Shown: positions 42,871 through 52,141 of the stretch, piece by piece | Position numbering within the stretch: position 1 is the stretch's first letter | Layout: every line of letters begins with the position of its first letter | Source: an uncultured Lacinutrix sp. | GTDB taxonomy: Bacteria > Bacteroidota > Bacteroidia > Flavobacteriales > Flavobacteriaceae | DNA length: 64,000 nucleotides | Assembly (NCBI RefSeq): GCF_947500325.1 | Contig: NZ_CANMRQ010000006.1 | Location: 1-64,000 of the forward strand | Direction of reading: 5' to 3' | Notes under the pieces: generated by a model | What the model was told of the DNA's origin: nothing | Databases searched by the model: none | The model's input: the letters and a program-made list of their open reading frames with translations, nothing else | Made by a program: the position numbers and the translations under genes

Positions 42871-44619
42871 TTACAATCCCTTTAAAGAATCTAATTCACG
42901 CTTTAAACGTTTTATTTCTTCCTCTTTTTTAAGTTTCTTAAGAGAATCTACTTTACGTTGCATAGATTCTAATGTTTCACCTGATCCTTCTTCAACAACA
43001 AGTGGGTTGATTTGAACTTCTGGCACTTGGTCTCCTACAACATCTATAATTTTTGTGTCTTCAACAAAATATTCTCCAATACCTTCACTAGAACGCCAAG
43101 CTTCATTTAATTGATCATATACTTCTTTTTCCCAACTACTTGGATGTTTTACATCTATCCAAACAACATCTCGATACTCGCTATCGATTAATGCTAAATC
43201 TGGAGTTGCAGATCCATCAAAATTATCTGAATCTTCCGTAACAGAAGCTACCGTTCCTAAGAAGAATAAACGTTTTCTTCCTGCTATATTTTTAATATAT
43301 GGCCTAAATTCTACTGGTTTATTTACATTCCAATCGTATTCTTTACGCGATTCTCTTACTTTTGAAGGCATCGCTGAAATACCAGCATAACCTTGTTTTT
43401 TTGAAGCATGATCGTAATAATATAACTTATCTGTTCCATCAGCTGGTATAAAAATACTATAGGTTAAACTAGTACGTTCATTACCTACAGGTTCTAAACC
43501 AAACCAATGGTATAAACCGCTATAAGTTTCTACTTTAGTTCCTTCAAAATTAAAATCGGTTACAAAAGGTAATTGGTTTTGATCTTCTTCTAAATCTGGA
43601 ATTTTTACTGCCGTTTTCATATTCCATGGCAAAGGATCACTAAATCCACCTAGAAACTTTAAAGATTCTGCTTGCAAACGAGACACTTTTTCTGCTAAAG
43701 TATTTTGTCTTGTTAAATATGGATAGTTTTTCATTTCTTCTGGTGCAATAAATTGCCCTTTCCCTATTGCAATACGCTCAATATAATCATTAAAATCATG
43801 TGCTCCATTTTCAATAACCACGACACCGCCAAAACTTGGATAAGGAAAGAAAAAACCTTTCCATTTTATTAAACTTACTACTTGTACCCATTGTCCCGTA
43901 TCGTTTTTCATATAAAACGTATCACTGGGTTCGTAATTAAATAACATCCATGGATTAAAACGTTGCACTACAGCATTATAGGTGTTACGACTAAACTTTA
44001 AAGACTCGCCTATAGAAAATGTAACAGGTATTCTGTTTTCATTAGAAAACCTAGGAAATGGTGTTGTACTAGATACAGCAAAGACTTCTTCTGTATTATC
44101 TCGCATACCTTGCCAATAGTATTTCTCGGTTGGCTGTATAGCCATAGTCCACTTATTCTCATCACCTATACGCACTAAATGCGGTAAAGACACATCTTTT
44201 GTTTCACCAACACTTTCATTCCCCATAGAATGTACATTTTTAAGTGGCTGAATGCGTTCGTTTTGAGTTAATGGTAACTCGCTTATTTCTACACGATTTA
44301 AATCGTTAAATACGTTATATGTTTTCATATAATCGTATAATTCCATCTTCCATCCAACAAAATAAAAAGCGCCAAAAAAGACTGCTAGTATAGCTAAAAT
44401 AAAAATACGCTTACCAGTTGACGATTGGTTTCTAAACTTTCTTAAACCAAAGAAAAGTACTAAAGCACTTAACAAAATGACAAAGATGAATTTGCGAATA
44501 AACAATAACGCTGGTTGATAATCGTCTCGTAAAAAGAATAATAAGATGATAAATAATAGTGATAGAAAAATAACTATCCCTTTTTGTTTTCCGCCTTTAT
44601 TCCAGTAGTTTTTAATCAT
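42871..44619 (-). CDS. Large membrane-anchored protein of the AAA+ cluster
   Basis: Protein of 582 residues. Three hydrophobic helices near the N-terminus (about 14-29, 38-57, 70-90) are followed by a soluble domain of about 440 residues rich in aromatic residues, with SGLYHWFGLEPVGNERTS and YYYDHASKKQGYAGISAMPS. The end is a charged coiled coil (about 545-582: RKVDSLKKLKKEEEIKRLKR). No family or catalytic motif is recognised. As the last gene of the cluster it is 63 bases after the previous one. The large extra-membrane domain may be the periplasmic sensor or scaffold part of the system; that is inference. Confidence 0.6.
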   Translation of the reverse strand: MIKNYWNKGGKQKGIVIFLSLLFIILLFFLRDDYQPALLFIRKFIFVILLSALVLFFGLRKFRNQSSTGKRIFILAILAVFFGAFYFVGWKMELYDYMKTYNVFNDLNRVEISELPLTQNERIQPLKNVHSMGNESVGETKDVSLPHLVRIGDENKWTMAIQPTEKYYWQGMRDNTEEVFAVSSTTPFPRFSNENRIPVTFSIGESLKFSRNTYNAVVQRFNPWMLFNYEPSDTFYMKNDTGQWVQVVSLIKWKGFFFPYPSFGGVVVIENGAHDFNDYIERIAIGKGQFIAPEEMKNYPYLTRQNTLAEKVSRLQAESLKFLGGFSDPLPWNMKTAVKIPDLEEDQNQLPFVTDFNFEGTKVETYSGLYHWFGLEPVGNERTSLTYSIFIPADGTDKLYYYDHASKKQGYAGISAMPSKVRESRKEYDWNVNKPVEFRPYIKNIAGRKRLFFLGTVASVTEDSDNFDGSATPDLALIDSEYRDVVWIDVKHPSSWEKEVYDQLNEAWRSSEGIGEYFVEDTKIIDVVGDQVPEVQINPLVVEEGSGETLESMQRKVDSLKKLKKEEEIKRLKRELDSLKGL

Positions 44620-44682
44620 ATTATTTTAAGGTTTTTGCCTTTAGTTATTAGTTTTGGTAGAATGCTCATTATTTTTTATAAA

Positions 44683-45210
44683 TTATAAATGACCTTTATC
44701 CTTCAAACGTTGTCGGGCACTCTTTTTTGGCGGTTCAGGTTTCGTTTTTATTTCTTGTTTTGTTTCTTCAACTACCTTACTTTCTTTAGTTTCTAAATTC
44801 TCTATAAATTCTTTACCTTTTTCAACTGTATCTTTTACAGCATCAACTAAAGAGTCACCTTTTTCATCTATTACTTCAGATGATTTAAATACAAAATTAG
44901 CCAAATACGTTCCTAATAATGTTCCAAAAATACTAGATGCAAATAAAGAAATAGTTGCTAGGTCTATAGGAATTATAAATCGTACTACAACAATTCCTAC
45001 TAAAAATAATATTCCAATATACACTAAACGCATTAAAAAAGATTGTTGATACAGGAAGCCCTTTTTGCTTTCTGGTTTCATTTGTAATTCTTTAGAATAG
45101 AATATTTTATTAAAAAAACGATAAATCTTATTGCCTTTAGATTCTCTCCAATACAATACAATTCCAAAAAGAATTGAGGCGATAAATATTATTATTTCAA
45201 GTGACATCAT
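44683..45210 (-). CDS. Small membrane protein of the AAA+ cluster
   Basis: Protein of 175 residues with three hydrophobic helices (about 3-20, 60-80, 86-108) and a basic, Lys/Glu/Pro-rich cytoplasmic tail (about 112-175, ending KKSARQRLKDKGHL). Two neighbouring ATGs (MM) make the exact start uncertain by one codon. The family is not recognised. The tail resembles a linker or interaction region. It lies between the 411- and 582-residue genes of the cluster with gaps of 55 and 63 bases. Confidence 0.6.
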   Translation of the reverse strand: MMSLEIIIFIASILFGIVLYWRESKGNKIYRFFNKIFYSKELQMKPESKKGFLYQQSFLMRLVYIGILFLVGIVVVRFIIPIDLATISLFASSIFGTLLGTYLANFVFKSSEVIDEKGDSLVDAVKDTVEKGKEFIENLETKESKVVEETKQEIKTKPEPPKKSARQRLKDKGHL

Positions 45211-45265
45211 AGTGCTTATGCTTTTATGGTTAGTAATTCTTTACTATAATATAAGTATACAAATG

Positions 45266-46501
45266 TTAGATATTGTTACTAATTTCTTGAATTACCCAAT
45301 CTCTCATTGAGTCATCCCACGTTTCATAATTAATATAAAACTGTTCTTTATCGTACCAGTATAAAAATAAGATATCTTTTGCAGAAATATTAACTAATAG
45401 CTTCCAAATTAGATCTATATGTTTTGATGGTAATGAAGAATGTGGTTGATGTAAAGCTTCATAAAACTTAGTATCTACAATATCTCCAATTTTATATTGG
45501 TTACTTATTTCTAGCTTCTCAAGATAGCGTTCAACACCCATTACTCGTTTTCTTGAGTCTATATCTAGTTTGTTTAAATAGCTTTTAAATAGTACTTTAT
45601 CGTTTAAAATAGTTTGAATAGGATGCTGTGTTTCTTTTAAAGACTGTGCAAATTCAAACTTTTTAATACGTTTATATCTATCTGTCTTAACTGCTCTTTC
45701 TAAATCACATTCTATAATAATATGGTCTCGAAGTTTAGCCATTAATTCTGGTTGCGATATATGATAAATCAAGACATCGTGTGTTGTATCTTTTATTGCT
45801 TCTTTATACCATTTTTCGTCCTCAAACACTACAATTTCACTAATAAAATCTCGTAATACATAAACGCCACCAAAAGCTTTAGTAAAAAAAGAATCTGTAC
45901 TATATTGAAGTTCATGTAAATCTAAATCGCGATTCCTTAAATCTCCATAGGTTTTAGCAGATTCTAATAGCTGTTGTTGTAAGTTTTCATCTATAAAATT
46001 ATTACCTGTTTTAAATTTTTCTACTAGCTGTAATTGTTCTTTTTGAACCGAATCTAAATTGTCTATTAAGTGAAAATGAATCGTTACTTTATCATATTTT
46101 AAAATATCTAATGGCTCGTAGAACGCATCGATATCTTGATCAAAATCTAAGCAAATAGCACTATCTCTAGTAATATCATTAATTTTTTGATTGTGGGTTC
46201 TAAATACATGCTGCATCATCTCACGATCAAACGTATGAAAAGGCACATATACTGGTTTTCCTTTTTGCAGTGGAGAAATTAATATAGCATGCGGATTTGC
46301 TTCTCCATTATTAAGGTAGTGTAAATTCTTTTTTTCTTCAGCAATTTCGGGGCTCCAACCAATACCGTCAATAGAAAACTCTTTAAGTTTTGTTGGCATA
46401 AAGCCAAGTTTAACCAAACATTTATTATAACGTTCTACTAGTTTTCCACTTACTGGGATAAGTTCACTCCTATATAGATTTGCTTGTTTTAATTTTTGCA
46501 T
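45266..46501 (-). CDS. Soluble protein of the AAA+ cluster
   Basis: Cytoplasmic protein of 411 residues without signal peptide or membrane segment. It begins MQKLKQANLYRSELIPVSG, has a block HAILISPLQKGKPVYVPFHT near 87-107 and ends with SAKDILFLYWYDKEQFYINY near 379. The sequence looks globular and mostly helical in its second half. I have no family for it and see no nucleotide-binding or metal motif. It is in the middle of the cluster, so it probably partners with the AAA+ ATPase or the membrane proteins. Confidence 0.6.
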   Translation of the reverse strand: MQKLKQANLYRSELIPVSGKLVERYNKCLVKLGFMPTKLKEFSIDGIGWSPEIAEEKKNLHYLNNGEANPHAILISPLQKGKPVYVPFHTFDREMMQHVFRTHNQKINDITRDSAICLDFDQDIDAFYEPLDILKYDKVTIHFHLIDNLDSVQKEQLQLVEKFKTGNNFIDENLQQQLLESAKTYGDLRNRDLDLHELQYSTDSFFTKAFGGVYVLRDFISEIVVFEDEKWYKEAIKDTTHDVLIYHISQPELMAKLRDHIIIECDLERAVKTDRYKRIKKFEFAQSLKETQHPIQTILNDKVLFKSYLNKLDIDSRKRVMGVERYLEKLEISNQYKIGDIVDTKFYEALHQPHSSLPSKHIDLIWKLLVNISAKDILFLYWYDKEQFYINYETWDDSMRDWVIQEISNNI

Positions 46502-46570
46502 CTTGTTTAAGTAAAACGGTAATCTTTTTTTGTATTCAATATTTAATACTGAATAACTTATTCTAAATAA

Positions 46571-47209
46571 TTATTCTTTCTCTTTTAATTTCTTAATAAC
46601 TTTAATGTTACCATCTATTGGAGCTATAGCTACTTCTCTTTCTTTCTGGGTAACATAAAATACATATAAACTATTTTTTCCTAACATTTTCACTTCTTGC
46701 TTTTCGCCATCTTCAAAAACTAATTGATGTGTTAACTCTATGGTTTCTTTAGCAAGTTTTTCTTTGGTTTTTCCGCCTCTACCAACTCCAAAGCCAATAA
46801 ATAAACCAAAAATATACAGTGCTATAATAAAAATGATAAAGCTACTAGATTTAAAAGCCATATTCATTTTATCTAGCTTTTCTTTCTTTTTTCCGCTTTT
46901 ATATTTTTCTTTTTTCCCTAACCATTTATAATATAACGGCATTAATTTAGCATAAGCTATTCCTAAAATAATACAAACTATAAATCCAACACCAAGTGAT
47001 AGTGTACCAGAAATAACAGATACTGGACTAATTAAAACATCTAATATGGATGAATATTCTAAAATATTTATGCCTAAAAAATTGTAATATATAGTCTCAT
47101 GAAAAATGCCAAGAATTAAAAGAAACACATAACCAATAGATAAATAGTCTTGTATACCATAACTACTTTTATTTTTCTCTTCTATAACTTTTTTAACTTG
47201 GTCTTCCAT
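46571..47209 (-). CDS. Membrane protein of the AAA+ cluster with three to four helices
   Basis: Protein of 212 residues. Helices are near 22-40, 68-90 and 118-140, with strongly basic loops (KKEKYKSGKKKEKLDKMN) between the last two. The C-terminal part (about 150-212) is a small beta-strand domain (LVFEDGEKQEVKMLGKNSLY, then VAIAPIDGNIKVIKKLK). No family is recognised. It starts 12 bases after the AAA+ ATPase stop, the second-tightest spacing in the cluster, which suggests that the two act together. Confidence 0.6.
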   Translation of the reverse strand: MEDQVKKVIEEKNKSSYGIQDYLSIGYVFLLILGIFHETIYYNFLGINILEYSSILDVLISPVSVISGTLSLGVGFIVCIILGIAYAKLMPLYYKWLGKKEKYKSGKKKEKLDKMNMAFKSSSFIIFIIALYIFGLFIGFGVGRGGKTKEKLAKETIELTHQLVFEDGEKQEVKMLGKNSLYVFYVTQKEREVAIAPIDGNIKVIKKLKEKE

Positions 47210-47221
47210 ACTATATTAAGC

Positions 47222-49183
47222 TTAGTTTTTACCGAATGTTTCTCTAGCTTTTAAGTCTATATTCATTTGGTTAACTCTAGCATCTACTTTACGTTTAAAA
47301 TCTGTATCTGCAATAGTTGCAACATTATCTAAGTAACGCACTACTTCTTGTCTTCTAATTTCAGAAAAATCTAAACCTTTCATATTGGCTTTCATTAACT
47401 CTTGAAGCATGTTGAATTTGGTTTCATAATTTTGCTTAAAATAGATTTCAGGTTTATCAAACCAATCTTGTTCTAAATCGAAATCTGTTAAACGTAATGA
47501 AATTGCAGATTGAATGTTACGCACATCTCTTGAAGAAAAAAATGGAAATATACTTTGAATTTCTTTATATAAACCTGCATAAAATAAATGCTCGTTTGTT
47601 TTATGACGTTTTTCTGCTTTATCATAAGCTTCCAAAACTCTAGCTTCTGTTGGTTTTTCGACACTATTTAAAATATCTCCCATGTTTTTTGCTAAACCTT
47701 GATCTTTTAAATAGTCGTAATCACTAGGGCTAGCCATATTTACAAAATCTGGCATGGTTTTATCTAGTTTTCTCCACCATAAATGGTCTTGATCTAAGAA
47801 ATCATGTTCGGTTCTTGCTCCATCTATTTTAAAACGGCCTTGTACACGTGAAATCACAGCTTTATCTAACATTTCTGGAAGGTTTGTAAATAGCCCAATA
47901 GAACTATTTCCATAATTTACAGCGTATGCACCTTCAGTATATCTTAAAAAGACGCCAATCACTTCTTTTACACCAGCAGAAACACCTTGTGCTGTACGCT
48001 CTTGTAAATTATTTTCTGCATCATCAATTGGCGCAAAAATTAATTTTGAAGGGTCTTGCATTGGTTTCATCCATTCAACCATCTTTTCCGCAGACCCACC
48101 TTGAAAAGTACTTATCAAAGTATCTGGCATTGGATGAAATAAAAATGGGATATCTAAATTATCACAGTGTTCTTTTAATCTCGTTGCTATAGCAGCAATT
48201 AGCATACTTTTTCCTGTTCCAGGAATACCATATCCCATAAATACGGGCATGAAACCACCTAATTCTTGAAACGGATTCTTTTTTGCATCAAAATCGTAGC
48301 TTAACATACGTTCTGTTAAACGTCTAGCAAAGTGTTTTGCATCTCTGTTTCCTACAATTTGTTCAAATTGAATTTTATTAAATTCAATACTCTTAGCAGC
48401 ACCAGCGAATACATTATCCCAACCTGAAATAGCAAATTCGGAATTTTCAAGTTTATAAGTTCTATCGACAATAGTCTCTGTATATTCTAAACTACTTTTA
48501 CGTAGTTGAATTTCATCTATTAAAGCTTCGAAATACACGGTAGTAAAATCGACAACATCTTTATCACTTTTAATAATATCTGGGTGTCCTAAGTATTTGT
48601 CATAATAGAATAAACTACAAGCAATTCCTTTTAATGGAGACATAAAAGAAACTTCTGGTAAACCTGCAAACTTTTGCTTCATTACAGACAAATCATCTGA
48701 TGCATGCGGCTTTAAATTATGTAAAACGTTATAAGCCATTGAAAACAACATAAATGCTGTAGCAGTTTGCATTTTACTTTCATACTCTCGCTTTCCATTA
48801 CTATCTAATGCAGATCTACGTTCATGCAAACTTGATAAACCTGAGGCATCATAATAACTGTCTTTTACCCAAATCCCTAAAGCAATACCTTCTTGTACTG
48901 CATATAATGTTTGATTTAAAAGTACTGGTATAGCTATAGAATCTGGTAATAATCGTTTTTTTAATGCTAAAATTGTTTTAGAAACCGAAGTAATTTCTAC
49001 TGCGCCACTACCATTATTTGCACGAGATAAGTACAATAATATCGATTCGTTTTTAGCATCTTTATCTTTATTTTTGGCTCTAGCGCCTTGTTCCCACTGT
49101 ACACTTTTTAAGTAACCGCTAGCTTCATCTCGAAGCATATCTAGTTCATTTTTCTTTATTGGGAATGTTGAGTTGTGTTCCAT
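47222..49183 (-). CDS. AAA+ ATPase of an unrecognised Flavobacteriaceae family
   Basis: Protein of 653 residues with a long N-terminal region (about 1-300) of mostly helical sequence and an AAA+ core. Walker A is GYGIPGTGKSML near 317-328, Walker B LIFAPIDDAEN near 380-390 (with two acidic residues), and candidate arginine fingers are in DKAVISRVQGRF near 440. The C-terminal 180 residues form a lid and extra helices. It has no membrane span and no protease, helicase or vWA partner motif in the chain, so it likely remodels or moves other proteins of the cluster. It is the only obvious enzyme among the eight genes. Confidence 0.8.
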   Translation of the reverse strand: MEHNSTFPIKKNELDMLRDEASGYLKSVQWEQGARAKNKDKDAKNESILLYLSRANNGSGAVEITSVSKTILALKKRLLPDSIAIPVLLNQTLYAVQEGIALGIWVKDSYYDASGLSSLHERRSALDSNGKREYESKMQTATAFMLFSMAYNVLHNLKPHASDDLSVMKQKFAGLPEVSFMSPLKGIACSLFYYDKYLGHPDIIKSDKDVVDFTTVYFEALIDEIQLRKSSLEYTETIVDRTYKLENSEFAISGWDNVFAGAAKSIEFNKIQFEQIVGNRDAKHFARRLTERMLSYDFDAKKNPFQELGGFMPVFMGYGIPGTGKSMLIAAIATRLKEHCDNLDIPFLFHPMPDTLISTFQGGSAEKMVEWMKPMQDPSKLIFAPIDDAENNLQERTAQGVSAGVKEVIGVFLRYTEGAYAVNYGNSSIGLFTNLPEMLDKAVISRVQGRFKIDGARTEHDFLDQDHLWWRKLDKTMPDFVNMASPSDYDYLKDQGLAKNMGDILNSVEKPTEARVLEAYDKAEKRHKTNEHLFYAGLYKEIQSIFPFFSSRDVRNIQSAISLRLTDFDLEQDWFDKPEIYFKQNYETKFNMLQELMKANMKGLDFSEIRRQEVVRYLDNVATIADTDFKRKVDARVNQMNIDLKARETFGKN

Positions 49184-49265
49184 TTATATAGTTAAAAGTT
49201 ATAAGTGTAAAGTGAAAAGTTTTTACTCAAATGCATAGAGTTTAAAACCTCTTGCTTCTACCCTT

Positions 49266-50321
49266 CTATTTCATTTTTAAATCTGCAACTTGAAAAGGTG
49301 GTTTTGCCAACTTATTCATAATTTCAGGGTTTTTATTATATAATAGTTGAATGATACGATGAGGCGCAAACACATAATCTTGTTTTATAACATCGCTCCA
49401 TTTTTGTAATTCTTGTTTGCTAAAATAACCACCTTCACTAAACGTGCTTCCAGATAATACCTCATCAATTTTAAACGATAAAGCGTAAGACTCTAATGGG
49501 ACTTCTTTTTTAGCTATACTCTCTAAAATAGTATGTGTTAATACATTTTCGTCTTTAGCAAAGATATTATGAAACGGCCCTAAATCTATTCGTTTTATAT
49601 GTTTAGGCTTTACATTTTTTAAACGTCTATCTATAGAATATGCCATAGTATCTAAAGGCATTTCTCTATCTGCAATGTTTTTTAAAACATCATATATCTC
49701 TTCTTTTTCTTTATTAGGATCTTTTCCATCATAATCGAAATACATAAAACATATAAATGGTCTATTATGAGATACATCATAAAAACTCCAGCTTACCATA
49801 TATTTTGCTTGGCTTTTTTCTGGTGCATCTATAATTTTACCTTGAACAAAACGGTTGAAGATATATTTTTGTTCTACAGAAGTATAATATACTATTGAAG
49901 CTGCTTGAAATAATTTATCTCTTCTAACTGGTTGCTTTTTATGCATTAATTGCGTTAAAAATTCTTCCTGTAATTCGCTTACGTCTTTTAATTTATTTAA
50001 ATAATTATCTCTTAATGACAAGTCATTAAATAGATAACGAAATTCTAGATAGTTAGGAAAGCCAGAATCTGTTAAATCGACTTTCATGTTGTCTTCATCA
50101 TCATACATGTACTTAACACGCATGGCTTCTATTGAATACAATAATAAATCACAATATTGTTTAAAAAAGGTCATTTCTTTTGGTGTACACAATCCATTTT
50201 GTTGCACACTTACAATAAGCTCTTTTAAAGCAAAATCTACTTTTTTATGATAAAACACATATTGTTCTTTACTGTCTAGAACAGCAGAATCTAAAGGTGT
50301 TACTATGTGGTTTATTGACAT
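49266..50321 (-). CDS. Soluble protein of the AAA+ cluster
   Basis: Cytoplasmic protein of 351 residues. N-terminal half is helical (YVFYHKKVDFALKELIVSVQ); the middle has QAKYMVSWSFYDVSHNRPFI and ICFMYFDYDGKDPNKEKEEI; the end RIIQLLYNKNPEIMNKLAKP. No known motif. It precedes the AAA+ gene by 82 bases and follows a 60-residue gene by two. Whether it is an adaptor for the ATPase cannot be told from sequence alone. Confidence 0.6.
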   Translation of the reverse strand: MSINHIVTPLDSAVLDSKEQYVFYHKKVDFALKELIVSVQQNGLCTPKEMTFFKQYCDLLLYSIEAMRVKYMYDDEDNMKVDLTDSGFPNYLEFRYLFNDLSLRDNYLNKLKDVSELQEEFLTQLMHKKQPVRRDKLFQAASIVYYTSVEQKYIFNRFVQGKIIDAPEKSQAKYMVSWSFYDVSHNRPFICFMYFDYDGKDPNKEKEEIYDVLKNIADREMPLDTMAYSIDRRLKNVKPKHIKRIDLGPFHNIFAKDENVLTHTILESIAKKEVPLESYALSFKIDEVLSGSTFSEGGYFSKQELQKWSDVIKQDYVFAPHRIIQLLYNKNPEIMNKLAKPPFQVADLKMK

Positions 50322-50323
50322 TA

Positions 50324-50506
50324 CTATAAATTATATTTCTCGTTACAAATATGTTTATTTGTCATCTTTTTTTTAGAACCATTCTTTGAGTAAACTACTT
50401 CTTCAACATTTAAACACTCTTTATGATCATTGGTAAAATGAATAAAAGTTATAGCAACAATAAACAAAACAGCAATACAAGCTAAAACTGTAATTATCTT
50501 CTTCAT
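50324..50506 (-). CDS. Small membrane or exported protein, 60 residues
   Basis: A hydrophobic N-terminus (MKKIITVLACIAVLFIVAIT) followed by a short hydrophilic tail with two cysteines (KECLNVEEV and KHICNEKYN). It could be a one-helix membrane protein or a processed exported peptide with a disulfide. It sits two bases upstream of the 351-residue gene, so it is translated from the same message. Too short to assign. Confidence 0.55.
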   Translation of the reverse strand: MKKIITVLACIAVLFIVAITFIHFTNDHKECLNVEEVVYSKNGSKKKMTNKHICNEKYNL

Positions 50507-50567
50507 AATTTTATATATAAGTGTCTAGTTATGGCGTTTAAATACTACTTCTCTTTTAAGAATGATA

Positions 50568-50610
50568 AAAAAACAACCTTCTTTTATCTTATTACAAGTA
50601 AAAGAAGGTT
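50568..50610 (-). terminator. Terminator inside the AAA+ cluster, after the coiled-coil gene
   Basis: AACCTTCTTTTA (50575-50586) pairs with TAAAAGAAGGTT (50599-50610); on the minus strand it runs into a T-rich stretch. It lies 16 bases after the coiled-coil stop and 60 bases before the 60-residue gene, so it should lower expression of the downstream genes relative to the first. Confidence 0.75.
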
Positions 50611-50625
50611 TATATCACTATTATA

Positions 50626-51969
50626 TTAAGACAATAAATCGTCGTCGCTTGACTCTGGTTTTGGTGCTGGTTTCCCATCATCTCCACCACCAGAAGGCGC
50701 AGTATTATCTGCATTATAGTAATCTTCAAAAATCTCTTTCATATCAATACCATAACGCTCTGCAAAATTCTTTTGAATATCTACATCTTTTGCTCTAATC
50801 TCTTGTAAAGCCTCAGCATAACTACTATAAACACCTTGCATTACTTTTTCATGAACAGGTATATTATCCATCATTTCTTGACGTGCTTTAGCACTTGCTG
50901 TATGCATAGATGCTAATGTTTCTCCTATATGTTCATCTGTTTTTACACCTAAATGCTCTAAAATAGCAGCAAACTCTTGATCTGTACGAGCTTTTAATGC
51001 CACTACATAACCATCATAGTATTTTAAACGCTCGTCTGTATCACTTTTTAATTTAGCACGGTGCGTTTGTAAGTTAGAACGTAAAGAGGTTAGAACTTTA
51101 ATTGTTAAATTATGTTTATGTACAAAACTATCTTTAGAAGCAGCTAATGTTGTATACGCATTTTTAAGCCCTTCTAATTCTTCTACTTTTTGTTCTAAAG
51201 TTGTTACTTTAGATAACGCATCTGAATATTCTGTAGACTGTTTGTCTGCAACTTCTTCTAAAGCTTGTCTTGCTTGTTTAAGTAAAGCATATTGCTCTTC
51301 TAATTTTGTTTCGGTCTCCTTTTTCTTTTCTAAAGCTTTAGTATGATTCTTAGATGCTTCTACTATTGCATCTTTAAGTTTTTCCTCTACTTCTTTTATT
51401 TCTGTTTCACGGTTTTTTAAACGTGTTACTGCAGCTTGAGATTTGTATGACAACTCACTTAATAAAGTTTGTACATCTGCACTTTCTATACGCTCTTGAA
51501 ACATTGCCTTTGCTTTATTATCTGCAGCAGCTCTTGTTTTTTCAGCTTCTTTTAATTCAGCTTCAGCCTTTTTTATTTTGCTTTTACGCCCCCAAAGATT
51601 ATTCCACCAAGTATCTGGTTTGTTTTGAGCATCTTCTAATTCTACTTTAGCACGCTCTAATGCTTTTTGAGCATCGTCTATTACTTTCTGTTCCGTTTCG
51701 TTTAAGGATGAGAAACGTTCGAATAAAATACCAACCTCATCTTGGTAATCTGTTAAATCTTTAATAGCATCTAAAAGTGTCGTTCTATCTTTTTCTGCCA
51801 TATCCACAACATCATCTAATGTTGCATTTAATATTTTTTGACGACTTTCCGGATCATCTTCTTGAGCTAGCTTAGATTTCATTGTATCTATAGCTTTCCC
51901 CCAATTTACATCTACTTTTTCAGCTTTTTCGTTTGTATTAGTTTCTAATAAATCAAAATCATCAGACAT
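50626..51969 (-). CDS. Long coiled-coil protein of the AAA+ cluster
   Basis: Cytoplasmic protein of 447 residues, mostly coiled coil from about 70 to 330 (TEQKVIDDAQKALERAKVEL, KLEEQYALLKQARQALEEVA). A Trp-rich break lies near 118 (PDTWWNNLWGRKS), and there is a C-terminal acidic Gly/Asp/Pro-rich tail (APSGGGDDGKPAPKPESSDD). Annotation pipelines sometimes call such proteins microtubule-binding, which has no biological meaning here. It is the first gene of the cluster, with a terminator directly after it, so it may be made in excess over the other seven proteins, as expected for a structural component. Confidence 0.65.
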   Translation of the reverse strand: MSDDFDLLETNTNEKAEKVDVNWGKAIDTMKSKLAQEDDPESRQKILNATLDDVVDMAEKDRTTLLDAIKDLTDYQDEVGILFERFSSLNETEQKVIDDAQKALERAKVELEDAQNKPDTWWNNLWGRKSKIKKAEAELKEAEKTRAAADNKAKAMFQERIESADVQTLLSELSYKSQAAVTRLKNRETEIKEVEEKLKDAIVEASKNHTKALEKKKETETKLEEQYALLKQARQALEEVADKQSTEYSDALSKVTTLEQKVEELEGLKNAYTTLAASKDSFVHKHNLTIKVLTSLRSNLQTHRAKLKSDTDERLKYYDGYVVALKARTDQEFAAILEHLGVKTDEHIGETLASMHTASAKARQEMMDNIPVHEKVMQGVYSSYAEALQEIRAKDVDIQKNFAERYGIDMKEIFEDYYNADNTAPSGGGDDGKPAPKPESSDDDLLS

Positions 51970-52033
51970 AGGATATATTGTTTTTTAAGGTTGGACAAAT
52001 TTTGGTTAAGCAATTTCGTCAAAAAATATTAGT

Positions 52034-52050
52034 TGTGAAATAAAATCACA
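52034..52050. promoter_or_regulatory. Possible Crp-like operator upstream of the AAA+ cluster
   Basis: TGTGA, seven bases, TCACA, about 65-80 bases before the start of the first gene on the minus strand. A Crp site has six bases between half-sites, so this is a near match that could be chance in AT-rich DNA. Confidence 0.25.
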
Positions 52051-52141
52051 CAATATATATGTATTAACTTTTATTTAAATGTTACAACTTTCTTCTTTGA
52101 AATAAAGAAATTATCTTTATCAAAACTAAAAACTATTAATC

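Noticed and set aside
50626-51969. Idea that the coiled-coil protein is a TelA-type tellurite-resistance protein.
   Set aside because: Only general coiled-coil similarity; the TelA C-terminal block is not seen and no ter genes are nearby.
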